Assembly (NCBI GenBank): GCA_904830895.1 | Contig: LR882958.1 | Location: forward strand, 4,607,501 to 4,671,500 | Direction: 5' to 3' | Source of the DNA: Planktothrix rubescens CCAP 1459/22 | Lineage (GTDB): Bacteria > Cyanobacteriota > Cyanobacteriia > Cyanobacteriales > Microcoleaceae | DNA length: 64,000 nt | Shown: piece after piece, positions 18,098-31,880 of the stretch | Numbering within the stretch: the first letter of the stretch is position 1 | How the letters are laid out: every line of letters begins with the position of its first letter | Position numbers and translations under genes: made by a program | The notes under the pieces: generated by a model | What the model saw: the letters and a program-made list of their open reading frames with translations, nothing else | Database searches by the model: none | Told to the model about the DNA's origin: nothing

Positions 18098-18697
18098 ATG
18101 TCTAAACTTTGGCCTTATGTTACTCCGGGTATTCCTGATGATTTATTTGAACGGTTGCCCGGTATCCCCTTGAGTAAGCGGGAAGTCCGTTTATTATTAG
18201 TATCCTTCATGCGATTGCAACCTGACTCAATTGTATGGGATATTGGGGCTGGAACCGGAACAATTGCGGTGGAAACGGGGCTATTATGTCCCCAAGGTCG
18301 AATTATTGCCATTGAAAGGGATGAAGATGTGGTGAATTTAATTCGAGTCAATTGTGAACAGTTTGAACTACAAAATGTTGATATAGTTGAAGGGAGTGTC
18401 CCCGAATGTTTACAAAGTATTCCCTATCTACCTCATCGGGTTTGTTTGGAAGGAGGAAAACCCATTAAAGCCATTCTGCATGAAGTTTGGAAATACTTAC
18501 AACCGCAAGGAAGAATTGTAGCCACAGCATCTAATTTAGAAAGTCTCTATGCCATTTCCGAAGGATTTTCCGAGTTACAAGTTCGCAATGTAGAAGTGGT
18601 TCAATCTGCCATTAACCGATTGGAAAAACGGGGAAATCATCAAACTTTTGAAGCCGTTAATCCTATGTTTATTTTAAGTGGTGAAAAAATAGATTAA
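18098..18697 (+). CDS. cbiT: Precorrin-8W-type decarboxylating methyltransferase CbiT
   Basis: A 199-residue SAM-dependent methyltransferase. The motif I is WDIGAGTGTIAVE (about residues 47-59) and the N-terminal LWPYVTPGIPDDLFE is characteristic of CbiT. It methylates C15 and removes the acetate side chain of the corrin ring in cobalamin synthesis. I chose the ATG at 18098; a TTG at 18068 would add ten residues without family support. Its partner CbiE is not visible here. The metal ECF transporter 2 kb upstream fits a cobalt/B12 theme, though they are on opposite strands. Confidence 0.88.
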   Translation: MSKLWPYVTPGIPDDLFERLPGIPLSKREVRLLLVSFMRLQPDSIVWDIGAGTGTIAVETGLLCPQGRIIAIERDEDVVNLIRVNCEQFELQNVDIVEGSVPECLQSIPYLPHRVCLEGGKPIKAILHEVWKYLQPQGRIVATASNLESLYAISEGFSELQVRNVEVVQSAINRLEKRGNHQTFEAVNPMFILSGEKID

Positions 18698-18756
18698 ATT
18701 TAAAATACGCTATAGATAACTGCCCCAGACCGTCTTAACTTCTGACTCCTAACACT

Positions 18757-19647
18757 ATGCCTTCTTTGTCTCGTATTATCAGTGGAATTATTGGAATTAT
18801 TTTAGCATTGGGAATGCTCATTTTTGGAGGATGGTATTTTACCCTGGGATTGAGTGTAATTATTTATTTAGGTCAATTAGAATATTTTCAATTAGTTCAA
18901 GCTAAAGGCACTGAACCTGCGGTTAAAACAACTTTATTTGTTAGTCAAGCCCTACTTTTGACCGCCGCATTTTCTCCTAGTTTAGTCGATGCGATGTTTG
19001 CCTTAGCTGGAACATTAGTCTGTTTTTATCTATTATTTAGACCTAAATTATCAAGCATTGCCGATATTAGTTCTTCAATTTTAGGCTTATTTTATGGGGG
19101 ATATTTACCCAGTTATTGGGTACGGTTACGAGTTGGACTTGAACCCAATACTTTACTAGAAAAAGCCTTCGCTAGTCCCATTGCTTTTAATGAAAATTGG
19201 TTAGAAAATTGGTCAATTTCTAATTTATCCCCAGGATTAACTGCTACCTTATTAGCTTTTAGTTGTATTTGGGCGGCAGATATTGGGGCTTATATTTTCG
19301 GAAAAACCTTTGGTCGGACTCGCCTCTCAGATATTAGTCCGAAAAAAACCGTTGAAGGGGCAATATTTGGGTTTTTAGGTAGTATTATAGTCGCAATATT
19401 GGGGTCTTGGTATTTACAATGGCCGGGGTTTCCTTGGCCGGGTTTAATCCTAGGATTATTAATTGGAATTTCCAGTTTATTAGGCGATTTAACCGAATCT
19501 TTAATGAAACGAGATGCAGGAGTTAAAGATTCCGGTCAACTCATCCCCGGTCACGGTGGAATTTTAGACCGCGCCGATAGTTATGTTTTTACCGCCCCTT
19601 TAGTTTATTATTTCATCACATTATTTTTACCCTTGATGTCACTCTAA
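18757..19647 (+). CDS. cdsA: Phosphatidate cytidylyltransferase
   Basis: A 296-residue polytopic membrane enzyme with about seven to eight membrane segments. It converts phosphatidic acid and CTP to CDP-diacylglycerol, the branch point for phosphatidylglycerol synthesis, an essential thylakoid lipid. The family signature is complete: LLGDLTESLMKRDAGVKDSG, then PGHGGILDRADS (about residues 240-280). It follows cbiT by 59 bp on the same strand and may be cotranscribed with it. Confidence 0.94.
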   Translation: MPSLSRIISGIIGIILALGMLIFGGWYFTLGLSVIIYLGQLEYFQLVQAKGTEPAVKTTLFVSQALLLTAAFSPSLVDAMFALAGTLVCFYLLFRPKLSSIADISSSILGLFYGGYLPSYWVRLRVGLEPNTLLEKAFASPIAFNENWLENWSISNLSPGLTATLLAFSCIWAADIGAYIFGKTFGRTRLSDISPKKTVEGAIFGFLGSIIVAILGSWYLQWPGFPWPGLILGLLIGISSLLGDLTESLMKRDAGVKDSGQLIPGHGGILDRADSYVFTAPLVYYFITLFLPLMSL

Positions 19648-19708
19648 AAAATCATCAGGCTATCCACCCGCTTATCTTAATATTATGTCCGATTGATCAA
19701 CGAGAAAT

Positions 19709-20185
19709 TTAATGCTGATCTCGAAATTGTTTAATTAATTCTACGATCTCTGTATGTTTCTCCGAAGATGCCCAAATTAAAGCCGTCCAACTATTCTGAT
19801 CTTTTGTAGTTAAATCTGCGCCACTATTTAATAATAATTCTACAATGGGTTTATGTCCGCTTCCAGCCGCACCCATTAACGCCGTTAACCCAAAATTAGT
19901 TTTAGCCTGAATATCCGCCCCGGTATCTAATAATAACTGCACCATTTCTAAGTAACCACTTGCCGCCGCTTCCATCAAAGGAGTCCAATGATCATTATCA
20001 GGCACATTAACATCCGCCCCCGCTTCTAGTAAGAGTTTTACTATCTCCTTTTTTCCTAAAGTAATCGCTGTAATTAATCCCGTATTTCCCTGTTCATTCT
20101 GAGCATTAATATCTGGGTTTTGACTTAAAGCTGTTTTAACTTGATCTATTTCTCCCGTTTGAATTGCCTGAATTAACTCAGTCAT
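19709..20185 (-). CDS. Ankyrin repeat protein
   Basis: A 158-residue protein built of about five ankyrin repeats (residues about 1-158), with repeated G-x-T-x-L and LLLxxGAD motifs such as VKLLLEAGADVN, VQLLLDTGADIQ and VELLLNSGADLT. No signal peptide or membrane segment is present, so it is probably a cytoplasmic protein-protein interaction module. The partner is unknown. It converges with cdsA and is a single-gene unit. Confidence 0.92.
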   Translation of the reverse strand: MTELIQAIQTGEIDQVKTALSQNPDINAQNEQGNTGLITAITLGKKEIVKLLLEAGADVNVPDNDHWTPLMEAAASGYLEMVQLLLDTGADIQAKTNFGLTALMGAAGSGHKPIVELLLNSGADLTTKDQNSWTALIWASSEKHTEIVELIKQFRDQH

Positions 20186-20358
20186 TGGTTTTGCTCCTTT
20201 CGTTTATTTAAAAGTATGGATATACAGTTAAGGATACCTCAAAAATAATAGCATTTATCCCTTGCTTCTTAATCCCTAATCTAAGATTTTTCCCCTCAGA
20301 AATTGACAATTTTGCAAAATAGGGGTAATATTGTCAATAGACTATCATTAGGGATTTT

Positions 20359-21762
20359 ATGTCTAATCCGTTCCTGCACCTCGACTATGAACCCGCATTT
20401 GAGGCGTTAGGCGGTGACTACTCCGATATTGTCACGGCTGCGGAGTTCCCGATGCACCAACTCCGGTTCCGCAATGATTTAGTATTAACCCAGTTAGGAC
20501 TCAACCCCGAAACCGTTACCGACGACCATTTTATCGAAGCCTTTGGCAAATTTGAAGCCGTGCGTCCGTTGTTGGCCATGCGTTACCACGGCTATCAGTT
20601 TGGGGAATATAACCCCTATTTGGGTGACGGACGGGGGTTTTTATATGGCCAAGCGCGGGGAATAGACGGGGAATTATACGATTTCGGGACAAAGGGATCG
20701 GGAAGAACCCCCTACTCTCGAAATGCCGACGGTAGATTAACCTTAAAAGGTGGCGTGCGGGAAGTTTTAGCCGCCGAAATGTTGCATCGAATGCGAGTCA
20801 AAACCTCTCGGTGTTTAAGCTTAATTGAAACCGGGGAACAACTGTGGCGAGGAGATGAACCTTCCCCCACCCGTTCTTCCGTGATGATCCGATTTAGTCG
20901 CTCGCATATTCGCTTCGGAACCTTTGAACGGCTACACTATTTTAAACGAAAAGATCTGATTGAAATTTTGTTAGATCACGTTATTACCTATTATTATTCT
21001 AGCATAAAATTAGAGAGCGATCGCTATATTTTATTTTACATAGAATTAGTCAAACGAGTCGCAGAATTAGCCGCCCAGTGGATGGCTTCAGGGTTTTGTC
21101 ACGGGGTTTTAAATACCGATAATATGTCAATTACTGGGGAAAGTTTCGATTATGGCCCCTACGCCTTTATGCCCGATTATAACCCACAATTCACCGCCGC
21201 CTATTTTGATTATGGAAAGTTATATTGTTATGGAAATCAGCCCTTTATTTGTGAAGGAAACCTAGAATTATTACAAAAACCGTTATCCTTAGTTATACCT
21301 TTAGAAGAACTTAAAGCCGGGTTAGACCCTTTTCAAAACTATTATCGAGAATTCTATCGTCAACGGATGATTAATCGTTTAGGATTTGAACAACTTCCCA
21401 CCCCAGAAGCAGAGGAATTATTGCAAATTACAATTAATTTACTCAAAAATAATCGAATTAGCTATCCCGACTTTTTTATACAACTGCGAGAACAATTTTG
21501 TCAGCAATGGCAAGACCAACCCCAGAATATTTTAAAAGATGCTGAACCTATGGAATATTTAGAGGCTTGGAGACAACAATATTATCATCATTTACAAACC
21601 TTGTCTAATCCCGAACTCAATGAAATTCAACAACGATTAAACTATTATAATCCTCAAGTGGTGATTATTCGTCCTGAAATTGAAGCAGTCTGGGAACAGA
21701 TTACACTTGAAGATAATTGGCAACCTTTTTATAATTTATTAACACAAATTCAAACAGAATAG
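20359..21762 (+). CDS. selO: Protein adenylyltransferase SelO (YdiU family)
   Basis: A 467-residue pseudokinase-fold enzyme of the SelO/YdiU/UPF0061 family that AMPylates Ser/Thr/Tyr residues and is linked to redox stress. Visible are the nucleotide-binding segment [20 protein letters not shown] (about residues 95-114), the conserved [27 protein letters not shown], and the catalytic loop region [23 protein letters not shown]. The C-terminus here is not selenocysteine-containing, as usual for bacteria. Slightly shorter than the E. coli protein. Confidence 0.93.
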   Translation: MSNPFLHLDYEPAFEALGGDYSDIVTAAEFPMHQLRFRNDLVLTQLGLNPETVTDDHFIEAFGKFEAVRPLLAMRYHGYQFGEYNPYLGDGRGFLYGQARGIDGELYDFGTKGSGRTPYSRNADGRLTLKGGVREVLAAEMLHRMRVKTSRCLSLIETGEQLWRGDEPSPTRSSVMIRFSRSHIRFGTFERLHYFKRKDLIEILLDHVITYYYSSIKLESDRYILFYIELVKRVAELAAQWMASGFCHGVLNTDNMSITGESFDYGPYAFMPDYNPQFTAAYFDYGKLYCYGNQPFICEGNLELLQKPLSLVIPLEELKAGLDPFQNYYREFYRQRMINRLGFEQLPTPEAEELLQITINLLKNNRISYPDFFIQLREQFCQQWQDQPQNILKDAEPMEYLEAWRQQYYHHLQTLSNPELNEIQQRLNYYNPQVVIIRPEIEAVWEQITLEDNWQPFYNLLTQIQTE

Positions 21763-21977
21763 CAAAGTCTTAATTAAGGGCTAGAAAATCTTAAACAGGA
21801 GATTTATTGATACTATCTCAGCGCCCTATATCTTCCCTTACCCTACATCTTCAGGGAGATTTAGCCAGATCGAATCTAATTTTCAGTAAATTCAGTTAAA
21901 ATATAGAAGTAATACTCTGGGCGTTAACCTGAAATTGGGCTTAACCCCAGCAGCAATTATTTTAAAGGAAAAATCTG

Positions 21978-22364
21978 ATGACAGAAAATCAACCCACGGA
22001 TACACCCACGCCGATAACAACATCCATCCTAGACAGTATTAAAGGATTTATCGGTAAAATTCTGAGTAATTGGAAAGTCAGAATCACCCTACTAGGAATT
22101 GTGCTTTTAGGAGGAGCAATTTTCGCCTTCTTTTATCAACATATTATAGCAGAAATGGGAATGAAAATGTGGACAAGTAGTTCCGGTGCTAGGCCAATTG
22201 AATGTGTTTTGAAAGATAGTAATAATGATAATTATGTTAGCTGTAGCGCCTTATTAGGTGATCAAGTTGTCCCGTTAGAGTGTAGTTCTAGTTTATTTAA
22301 TTTGGGTTGTCGAGTTAATTATGGCTCTGCTGTACCTAATATTAAAGCCTCAAAAGGGAGTTGA
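21978..22364 (+). CDS. Membrane-anchored hypothetical protein
   Basis: A 128-residue protein that I do not recognise. A short Thr/Pro-rich N-terminus is followed by one membrane helix at about residues 35-53, then a C-terminal region with four cysteines (CVLKDS, CSALL, ECSSS, GCRVNY). The pattern suggests a small periplasmic or lumenal domain stabilised by disulfides. The ATG follows AAAGGAAAAATCTG. It stands just before a triple hairpin repeat and has no obvious operon partner. Confidence 0.65.
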   Translation: MTENQPTDTPTPITTSILDSIKGFIGKILSNWKVRITLLGIVLLGGAIFAFFYQHIIAEMGMKMWTSSSGARPIECVLKDSNNDNYVSCSALLGDQVVPLECSSSLFNLGCRVNYGSAVPNIKASKGS

Positions 22365-22373
22365 CAACAAACC

Positions 22374-23676
<1,303 letters not shown>

Positions 23677-23808
23677 ATTATATTTCAACATCACCGAATT
23701 AAAATTTTTCAAAGCCATGTATCAACGAAGTCACACCATGAAATTTTCCCTAATTCCTGAACTCGAAAACAGTTTATACTTTTTACAGTAACTCAGACAC
23801 AAACAACA

Positions 23809-25278
23809 ATGGAATTTACAGCCACCAACACATCCTCCTTAAACTGGTCGGGAGACATCCTCGCCCTGGGTTTATTTGAAGACCAGATAGAATTAACCGG
23901 GGACTTAGCCACCTTAGATGATAAACTAGCCGGAACTCTAAAAGAATTAATCACAGAAACCGAATTTAAGGGAAAAGCAGATAGCAATATTTCAACTCGC
24001 GTGGGGGGAAATAGTCCCATTCGCAAAGTGATTTTAGTCGGTTTAGGTAAATCCGATGCTCTCAAATTAGACAGCTTACGCCGCGCCGCCGCCAATATTG
24101 CTAAAACCGCAAAATCCCTGAAAGGCAAAAGTCTTGGGGTGAGCTTACCAATTTTTGAAACTCCAGAAACCACCGCCCAAGCTATTACCGAAGGCATAGA
24201 ATTAGCCCTCTATCAAGATACCAGATTTAAGTCAGAAACCGATGATAAGGGTCACGGAATTGAACAGATTGAATTATTAGGTTTACCCGGCACAGAATCC
24301 GCCATTACCCGGGCTAAACAAATCTGTTCCGGGGTAATTTTAGCCAGGGAATTAGTCGCCGCCCCCGCCAATGAAGTCACCCCAATTACAATGGCAGAAA
24401 TGGCTCAATCCCTAGCTAAAGAATACGGCTTAGAATTGAATATTTTGGAAAAAGAAGACTGCGAAAAATTGGGGATGGGGGCTTTTTTAGGAGTAGCCCA
24501 AGCCTCGGATTTACCGCCTAAATTTATTCATTTAATCTATCATCCTTCAGTCACTCCTCGCCGCAAATTAGCCATTATTGGTAAAGGCTTAACCTTTGAT
24601 TCCGGTGGGTTAAATATTAAACCCACAGGTGGCGGGATTGAAATGATGAAAGTCGATATGGGAGGCGCAGGGGCAACCTTTGGGGCGGCTAAAGCTATTA
24701 GTCAATTAAAACCGGACGTAGAAGTGCATTTTATTAGTGCGGTGACGGAAAATATGATTAGCGGCCGCGCCATGCACCCAGGGGACTTTCTAACAGCATC
24801 TAATGGGAAAACCATTGAAGTTAATAATACCGACGCCGAAGGACGATTAACCCTAGCTGATGCCCTGGTTTTTGCTGATAAATTAGGGTTAGATGCTATG
24901 ATTGATTTAGCCACTTTAACTGGCGCCTGTGTGATTGCTTTAGGAGATGATATTGCCGGGTTATGGAGTCCCGATGATCAGTTAGCAATCGAGTTAGAAA
25001 CCGCCTCCAAAACATCAGGGGAGAAACTCTGGCGGATGCCCTTAGAAGACAAATATTTTGAAGGTTTAAAAGCCATCCACGCCGACATGAAAAATACCGG
25101 GCCAAGGGCTGGAGGGTCAATCACAGCCACCTTATTCCTGAAGCAATTTGTGGAAAAAACTCCCTGGGCCCATTTAGATGTTGCTGGCCCGGTTTGGGCT
25201 GATAAAGATAACGGTTATAATAACGCCGGAGCAACGGGTTATGGGGTGCGAATGCTAGTGAATTGGGTGTTGAGTTAG
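23809..25278 (+). CDS. pepA: Leucyl aminopeptidase PepA
   Basis: A 489-residue M17 family metallo-aminopeptidase. The N-terminal macro-like domain spans about residues 1-160 and the catalytic domain about 175-489. The M17 signature [14 protein letters not shown] is at about 344-357, and metal ligands are visible in [15 protein letters not shown] (about 260-274) and MKVDMGGAG. It releases N-terminal residues from peptides as a hexamer in the cytoplasm. Length is normal. Confidence 0.96.
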   Translation: MEFTATNTSSLNWSGDILALGLFEDQIELTGDLATLDDKLAGTLKELITETEFKGKADSNISTRVGGNSPIRKVILVGLGKSDALKLDSLRRAAANIAKTAKSLKGKSLGVSLPIFETPETTAQAITEGIELALYQDTRFKSETDDKGHGIEQIELLGLPGTESAITRAKQICSGVILARELVAAPANEVTPITMAEMAQSLAKEYGLELNILEKEDCEKLGMGAFLGVAQASDLPPKFIHLIYHPSVTPRRKLAIIGKGLTFDSGGLNIKPTGGGIEMMKVDMGGAGATFGAAKAISQLKPDVEVHFISAVTENMISGRAMHPGDFLTASNGKTIEVNNTDAEGRLTLADALVFADKLGLDAMIDLATLTGACVIALGDDIAGLWSPDDQLAIELETASKTSGEKLWRMPLEDKYFEGLKAIHADMKNTGPRAGGSITATLFLKQFVEKTPWAHLDVAGPVWADKDNGYNNAGATGYGVRMLVNWVLS

Positions 25279-25347
25279 TTGATCTCCTAGCAGCATCGGG
25301 AAGGGGGAATCGGAATTTGGATCATTCCCCTACCTATTACCCATTCC

Positions 25348-27060
25348 CTATCCTTTAACATGAACTGGAAGCCAAACACTAAAAATAGAACCCTTATCCA
25401 TTTGACTTTCCACCGTAATCACGCCTCCGAGAATTTGACATAAACGCTGACTAATTGCCAGTCCCAACCCAGTCCCACCAAACCGTTTAGTTGTCGAAAC
25501 ATCTGCTTGAATAAAGGGTTTAAAAATATGTTGTAATTGCTCTTCAGTCATCCCAATTCCCGAATCTTTAACCCGGAATACTAAATATTGAGACGAATTA
25601 GCAACCATTGTATACATAAATTCATCATCTTCTGGAATCGGGGGTTTTTCTTGGGTACGTTCAGCAATTAAATAAATCGTTCCTTTTTCGGTAAATTTAG
25701 AAGCATTGCTGAGTAGATTTAACAGAATTTGTCGAACTTTCGGCATATCGGCATACATAGTTCCAATATTCGCTTTGGTCTTGACCTTCAAAACATTATT
25801 ATTTTTTTCTGCTAAAGGGGTAGCGGTGGTAATCACATCTTCTATGAGTTGATCAACAGGAAAATTTTCTAAATAGAGAGTAACATGACCCGCTTCAATT
25901 TTAGAAATATCTAAAATATCACTAATCATATCCCGCAGATGTTTTCCCGCAGTTTGAATCCTTTCTAGGTCGGGTAAAAAGTCCGTATAGCCTAAATCTT
26001 CCGATTCATCATGGAGCATTTCACTATAGCCAATAATCGCATTTAACGGCGTGCGAAGTTCATGACTCATATTCGCTAAAAACACACTCTTAGAACGGTT
26101 AGCCGCTTCCGCTATAATTTTCGCTTTCTGTAATTCTTCCGTATATTCAGCCACCCGTTGAATTAGATGATTTAAAGATTCAGTTAATACCCCAATTTCA
26201 TCGGAACTGGTAACGGGTGCTTGTAGGGCAAAATCCGATTCCTCACTCACCTGTTCTGCAACTTTAATCATAATATCCAGGGGAGTTGCAATCATATTAC
26301 CCGTAAAAATTGCAAAGATTATTGCTAAACCAGTAGATAAAAATAAAGTTATGATAATAATTTTATTGCCTAAAGATTGAATTTTTTCATAATCTTTTAG
26401 AGCAGTTTCAGCCCGCTTTCTGAATCTATTTTCCATTTGGGTTGTTTCAGCATAAACCGGATAAACTTGAATAATTCCGGTTGTCCGATTCAGGTTAATC
26501 AAAGATTTTTGAACCGACTGCAAAATTTGAGGATTCAAATTCGGTTTTTCCGTAGTTTGAATCAGGGTTTCAAACTGTTCTGAATAGCTAGTCAACTGTT
26601 CTTTATAGCGTTGAGTTAAGTCCTGTAGGGCTTGATAATCCTGTTGAATTGTAACATCCATTGTTTCAGGAATATCTTGAAGTTGTTGCAATTCATTATT
26701 CATCACAAAGATATTTGAACGCAGGGCGGAAACTCCCCGTTCAATTTTTTCTATATCCTTGGTATCGCTAAAAAACTGCGCTAGATTATCCTGATTATGC
26801 TTTAACTGGAGTAGACTTTGGCTGAGTCCATCGAGAACCTTAGCTTTTTGTTGGTCAATTTCTAATTGGGTACGCAAAGGTCGCACCGAATAGGTCGCCA
26901 CCAAGAAAGCAGAGGTCACACCCACAAGGACGACCCCGATTACCACCCCATAACCCCAGCCAATTTTTTGCCGAATGCTTAAACGATTAAACATAGACAG
27001 GACAATGCCAGGAGAAGTTTTACTTTTGCTTAAGTTATGTTGAGACGAAATTGGAGACAT
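25348..27060 (-). CDS. Membrane sensor histidine kinase
   Basis: A 570-residue two-component kinase. Transmembrane helices lie at about residues 37-57 and 234-254, flanking a helical extracytoplasmic sensor region (60-233) of four-helix-bundle type. A HAMP domain (about 255-308), HisKA with phospho-acceptor H333 in [12 protein letters not shown], and a HATPase_c with N-box ([11 protein letters not shown]), G1 (DSGIGM) and G2 (GTGLGLAIS) follow. Translation could instead start at the ATG at 26994 (MFNRLSIRQ), losing 22 N-terminal residues. No response regulator is adjacent, so it is an orphan kinase here. Confidence 0.92.
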   Translation of the reverse strand: MSPISSQHNLSKSKTSPGIVLSMFNRLSIRQKIGWGYGVVIGVVLVGVTSAFLVATYSVRPLRTQLEIDQQKAKVLDGLSQSLLQLKHNQDNLAQFFSDTKDIEKIERGVSALRSNIFVMNNELQQLQDIPETMDVTIQQDYQALQDLTQRYKEQLTSYSEQFETLIQTTEKPNLNPQILQSVQKSLINLNRTTGIIQVYPVYAETTQMENRFRKRAETALKDYEKIQSLGNKIIIITLFLSTGLAIIFAIFTGNMIATPLDIMIKVAEQVSEESDFALQAPVTSSDEIGVLTESLNHLIQRVAEYTEELQKAKIIAEAANRSKSVFLANMSHELRTPLNAIIGYSEMLHDESEDLGYTDFLPDLERIQTAGKHLRDMISDILDISKIEAGHVTLYLENFPVDQLIEDVITTATPLAEKNNNVLKVKTKANIGTMYADMPKVRQILLNLLSNASKFTEKGTIYLIAERTQEKPPIPEDDEFMYTMVANSSQYLVFRVKDSGIGMTEEQLQHIFKPFIQADVSTTKRFGGTGLGLAISQRLCQILGGVITVESQMDKGSIFSVWLPVHVKG

Positions 27061-27439
27061 CCGTGAGGTCGCTCTTAGCCTGGAAGTTCAATACTAATTC
27101 TATGCTAGGTTGCAAAGATATTCTTTAACTATACATTGGCTGATTACCTCATCTTTGATTTGGGTGGAAGTTTTTAGGTTTTTGATTAATAAGGCTGTCA
27201 ATCATAGCATTGTTTAACCTTTTGTCAATTGTAAGTATGACAATTTCAGATCTGGTACAAACTTAATGAATAAATCTAATCTATGGGTTTACACTGAGAG
27301 GATAGTGCAGTTTATGATACACGCTATTCATTCAGAGTCGTCGGTATTGCATCAGTTTTTTTTAGTGTAAATTTCAATCTAAGTTTCAACTAGCCCATAC
27401 ATTTGTTGAAAGAAAAGCCAAACCAAGGAAAATCAGGGT
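27061..27439. other. Divergent intergenic region before the DUF4347 gene
   Basis: About 380 bp without a gene between divergent promoters of the histidine kinase and the large surface-protein gene. It is AT-rich. I see no repeat, operator or RNA gene in it. Confidence 0.45.
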
Positions 27440-29913
27440 ATGTCATCTAACCATAATTATATTCAAGATCAAGTGAAAACTGTCGTAGTTATTGATTCTA
27501 GTGTCGATAACTATGAAACATTATTGCAAGGCGTTGACCCAAACGCAGAAGTTATTATACTCGATCCTAATCAAGATGGAATTGCTCAAATTAGTTCTAT
27601 TCTTTCTACACAAAAAGATATTGATGCCCTTCATATTATTTCTCACGGTGAAAGTGGAAGTTTACAGTTAGGGACAACTGTTATTAATGCTAATAATCTC
27701 GACCAATATTCAACCCAACTCTCCCAATGGCAAGCCAGCTTAACAGAAAATGCGGATATTTTATTATATGGATGTAATGTTGCGTCTGGAAGTTTAGGAC
27801 AATCCTTCGTTACAAATTTATCCCAACTAACTCAAGCCGATATCGCCGCCTCCGAGAATTTAACAGGTGCGACTCAGTTGGGAGGAGATTGGAATTTAGA
27901 ATATGCAACCGGAAAAATTGACACCCGTTTAGCTATTCAAACTCCAACTTTATTGAACTATGAGGGCGTATTACTTACCCCAGCTTTAGTTGATGAATCC
28001 TTTAAAAATAGTACCCTAGACACAGCTACACTTAATTGGCTGTATGGAAATGGTCTGGCTAATCCAACCCCATCAGATAACCTTCCTTTCTTAACAGCAA
28101 GAACTGATAGGACTGCACAAACTGGAGGGATTCCGGGCGTTCCCACAGGAACAAATCCTACACCCATTGATAGCGATGGGACTGGTGCATTAAGACTAAC
28201 TTCTGTTAAAAATGCTTCCGGTACATCTCTTACCAATCAGTCCGGTTTCGTTATTTACAATACACCTATTTCTTCCACCTCTGGATTAACCATATTATTT
28301 GATTATTATTCTTATGGAGGAACTGCTGATGCAACAACTAATAAAGGGGATGGATTAAGTTTTTTCTTAATTGATGGTAGCAAATCTCCAATCAAAGCAG
28401 GAGCCTTCGGTGGTTCCTTGGGATATGCTCAAAACCGCAATAGTGGCACAGACGGCATCGCTGGAGGCTATGTTGGAATTGGATTTGATGAGTATGGAAA
28501 CTTTGCTACAGAGGTCAATAGCAGTAATAATACTATTCGCGTAGGAGGCAGTCCATTAACAGGGGATACTAGCATACCGAAAAAGCTAAAACTCCCTGTT
28601 CCTGACTCGATTACAATTCGCGGGAAAGAAATTGTTCCTGTAGCGACACAAGATCGCACCACGTCTTATCCCTGGATTGCTACTTATAATACCAATACCT
28701 TACCCACAGGTGTGAATGGAATTGATGGGCCGAGTACCGCAACAAACAGAACTGACACAGGTGTTGAAAGAAAAGTAGGAATTCAACTATCTACTAATGG
28801 GCTATTAAGTCTTTTCTTTGATACTAATTCTAATGGAGTTGGAGATGCGGGTGAATATGTCTTTCAGAATTTGGATATCAAAGCAGCCAATGGAAATATA
28901 GTACCTGCTAACTTCAAGTTTGGTTTCGCTGCTTCCACAGGCGGGGCGACAAATATTCATGAAATTGCGAACTTAAAAGTATTAACCCTCGGTTCTCCCC
29001 CCGTTGTTGATTTGGATTATGCCAATATAACAGTTCCAGCAGGCTATGATTACAACACAACTTTCACTGAAGGCGATAGTCCAATTCTCATTGCTAGTTC
29101 TGATAATATTGTCCCTACGGTGAGTGATCCTGATGGGGATGATATTATTAGTCTTACCCTTGGGATTTCTGGTATTTTATCAGACCTAGATTCAGAATCT
29201 TTAACTATTGGGGGTCAACTGTTTCCCCTGAATGTAACTTCTATACCAGTAACAGTTACAGTAGGTTCTACTGAATTCACGGTTAAATACGATAATACAA
29301 CAAAGCAAGTTACAATCAATAAACCCGATAACAGCAATATTTTAACGGCTGACTTACAGAGTTTATTACAGGGCATTACTTACAATAATGATTCACAAAA
29401 TCCCACTGCTGGCCCTCGGACAATTAGTGTAATTGCTAATGATGGTGTTAATGTTAGTAATACTGCTGTTAGTACAATTACAGTTGTACCCGTCAACAAC
29501 CCCCCAATTATCGACCTAGATGGGACGACCACCGGAAGCAACTACAGCACAACCTATACCGAAAACAGTACAGGAATAGCCATAGCTAATACAGATATTA
29601 GTATCACAGACCTAGACGATACCAATATCGAAACAGCCGTTATTACCCTAACAAATAAACAAATAGGAGACAACTTCACCCTACCCCCATTCCCCAACGG
29701 AATTAGTGGAAGTATCGACAGCAGCGTCCCTGGAAAAATCACAATTACCCTAAGCGGGCCAAGCAGTTTAAGCAACTATCAAACCGCCATCAAAGGAATT
29801 CAATTTAGCAACAATAGCGACAACCCCGACCTCACCCCTCGGACAATTGAAGTTGTTGTTAATGACGGAGATAATAATAGTAATACCGCCCAAACCACAA
29901 TTAATATTGTACC

Positions 29914-30321
29914 GAGTCCGACTCCAACACCAACACCAACACCAAGTCCAACACCAACACCAACACCAAGTCCAACACCAACACCAAGTCCAACACCAAC
30001 ACCAAGTCCAACACCAACACCAACACCGACTCCAACACCAACACCGACTCCAACACCAACACCGACTCCAACACCAACACCGACTCCAACACCAACACCG
30101 ACTCCAACACCGACTCCGAGTCCGACTCCAACTCCGAGTCCGACTCCAACACCGAGTCCGACTCCAACACCGAGTCCGAGTCCGACTCCAAGTCCAAGTC
30201 CAAGTCCAAGTCCAACACCAACACCAAGTCCGACTCCAAGTCCAACACCTACCCCAGTACCTACCCCAGTACCTACCCCAGTACCTACCCCAGTACCTAC
30301 CCCAGTACCTACTCCAGCACC
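29914..30321. repeat. Pro-Thr/Pro-Ser coding microsatellite
   Basis: About 400 bp of degenerate tandem CCAACACCAACACCGACT-type units encode alternating TP, SP and VP dipeptides, a flexible linker in the DUF4347-RTX protein. The last part changes to a (CCAGTACCTACC) block. The long open frames in other phases here are artefacts of the repeat. Confidence 0.95.
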
Positions 30322-31728
30322 AGAGAATATTCCTCCGGTGGCTAATAACCTGAATGCTGCGGTTTTAGCTAATAGTAAGATTCCTCTCTCACTATCAGGA
30401 AGTGACTCCGATGGTACTATTGCTAGTTTTACGATTGCCAGCTTACCGGATATAGCTGATGGGGTGCTGCTCCTCAATGGTAAACCTGTGACGGCCAATC
30501 AGGTTTTAACCCCAGAAGAAGCCTCTCAACTGCAATTTCAATCTACAGGTGACTTCGATGGCGGTGGTTTTAGTTACACGGTCACGGATGATAAAGGAGC
30601 AACATCGACCGGGACGACCGTAAACTTAAACTTTCAACCCATACCCAATCCCACCCCGGAACCTATACCCAGTCCAACTCCTAATCCCACCCCCGAACCA
30701 ATACCCAGTCCCAATCCGACTCCGACCCCCGAACCCACTGCCGCGCCCACCTCAACACCATTACCCAGACAAAACCGTGAGTGTGGTATTTGTCTCCCGG
30801 CTCCTAAACTCCTAGAAGTGGTATTCCCCGAACCCCCGGTGCTGGGTTTAATTTCTCCTAACCCAACCTCAAATATCCTTAACAGCACAGAGAATAACGA
30901 TACTCTGACGGGAACTGTTCTGAATCAAAGTATCTTTGCCTTTGGTGGAGATGATTGGATTACCCGCCTTTACAGGGAATGACAATATCTACGCTGGCGA
31001 TGGGAATGATACCGTTGATGCCTCATTCGGCAATGACTTAGTAGAAGGTGGACTGGGTAATGATTACCTGCGGGGGAGTTATGGCAACGATACCCTGCAA
31101 GGTCAAGAGGGAAATGATACCCTCTTAGCCGGAATTGATGATCTGTCGCTTACCCAGGATTTAGAAGGACAGGATCTACTTCTGGGCGGCACCGGAGATG
31201 ATTTTCTCTCAGGTAACGAAAACAACGATACCCTGCTGGGGGGAGATGGCAACGATATTGCCTATGGCGGTCAGGATGATGACCTGATATTTGGAGACCA
31301 TGGTAACGATACCCTCTATGGCGACCATGGCAATGATACCCTGATTGGCAGTCCCAGTGATGGTTCTGCGATCGCAGCCCAGGAACAGGACGTCCTCTAT
31401 GGCTACACCGGAGAGGATTTACTACACGGAGGCATTGGCAACGATACGGTCTATGGTGGTACGGGTAATGATTTTATCTTTGGTGGCCAAGACGACGACT
31501 TACTTCGAGGGGAGTTAGGGGCGGATACCATTTATGGGGATCAAGGCAATGACACCCTCTTTGGTGACAACCTGAATATAAACGGTGAAACCGATCCTCT
31601 GAGTAACGAGGGAGATGGCCCTGACCTCCTCTGGGGTGGAGCCGGAGATGATGCTATCTATGGCAACCGCAACAACGACACCCTGATGGGGGGTGAGGGT
31701 AACGATAATGTCTATGGTGGTGAACAGG

Positions 31729-31880
31729 TTGACACTCTCAGGTCTGAAGACACTGAGATTCTGCGGACAGAATTAGTTTAATCTAATTCTCGCTACGATT
31801 GCCGCATATCGTCTACTGAGTTGATTGAGCATTATACCCAATCTTCCCGATACTTTTCTTAGAATGTTTGCTGCACCATT
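31729..31880 (-). ncRNA. Candidate omega (right-end) RNA of TnpB copy 1
   Basis: In IS200/IS605 elements the RNA that guides TnpB spans the 3' end of tnpB and the right end and continues into flanking DNA, which acts as guide. By that rule the guide here would begin with the minus-strand flank CCTGTTCACCACC inside the RTX gene. The 5' limit of the RNA is only a guess. Confidence 0.35.

Noticed and set aside
29800-30498. Long Gly-Val and Leu-Asp repeat frames on the minus strand and a Gln-His frame on plus
   Set aside because: They are phase shadows of the coding Pro-Thr microsatellite in the DUF4347-RTX gene, which is an obvious linker in its own frame.
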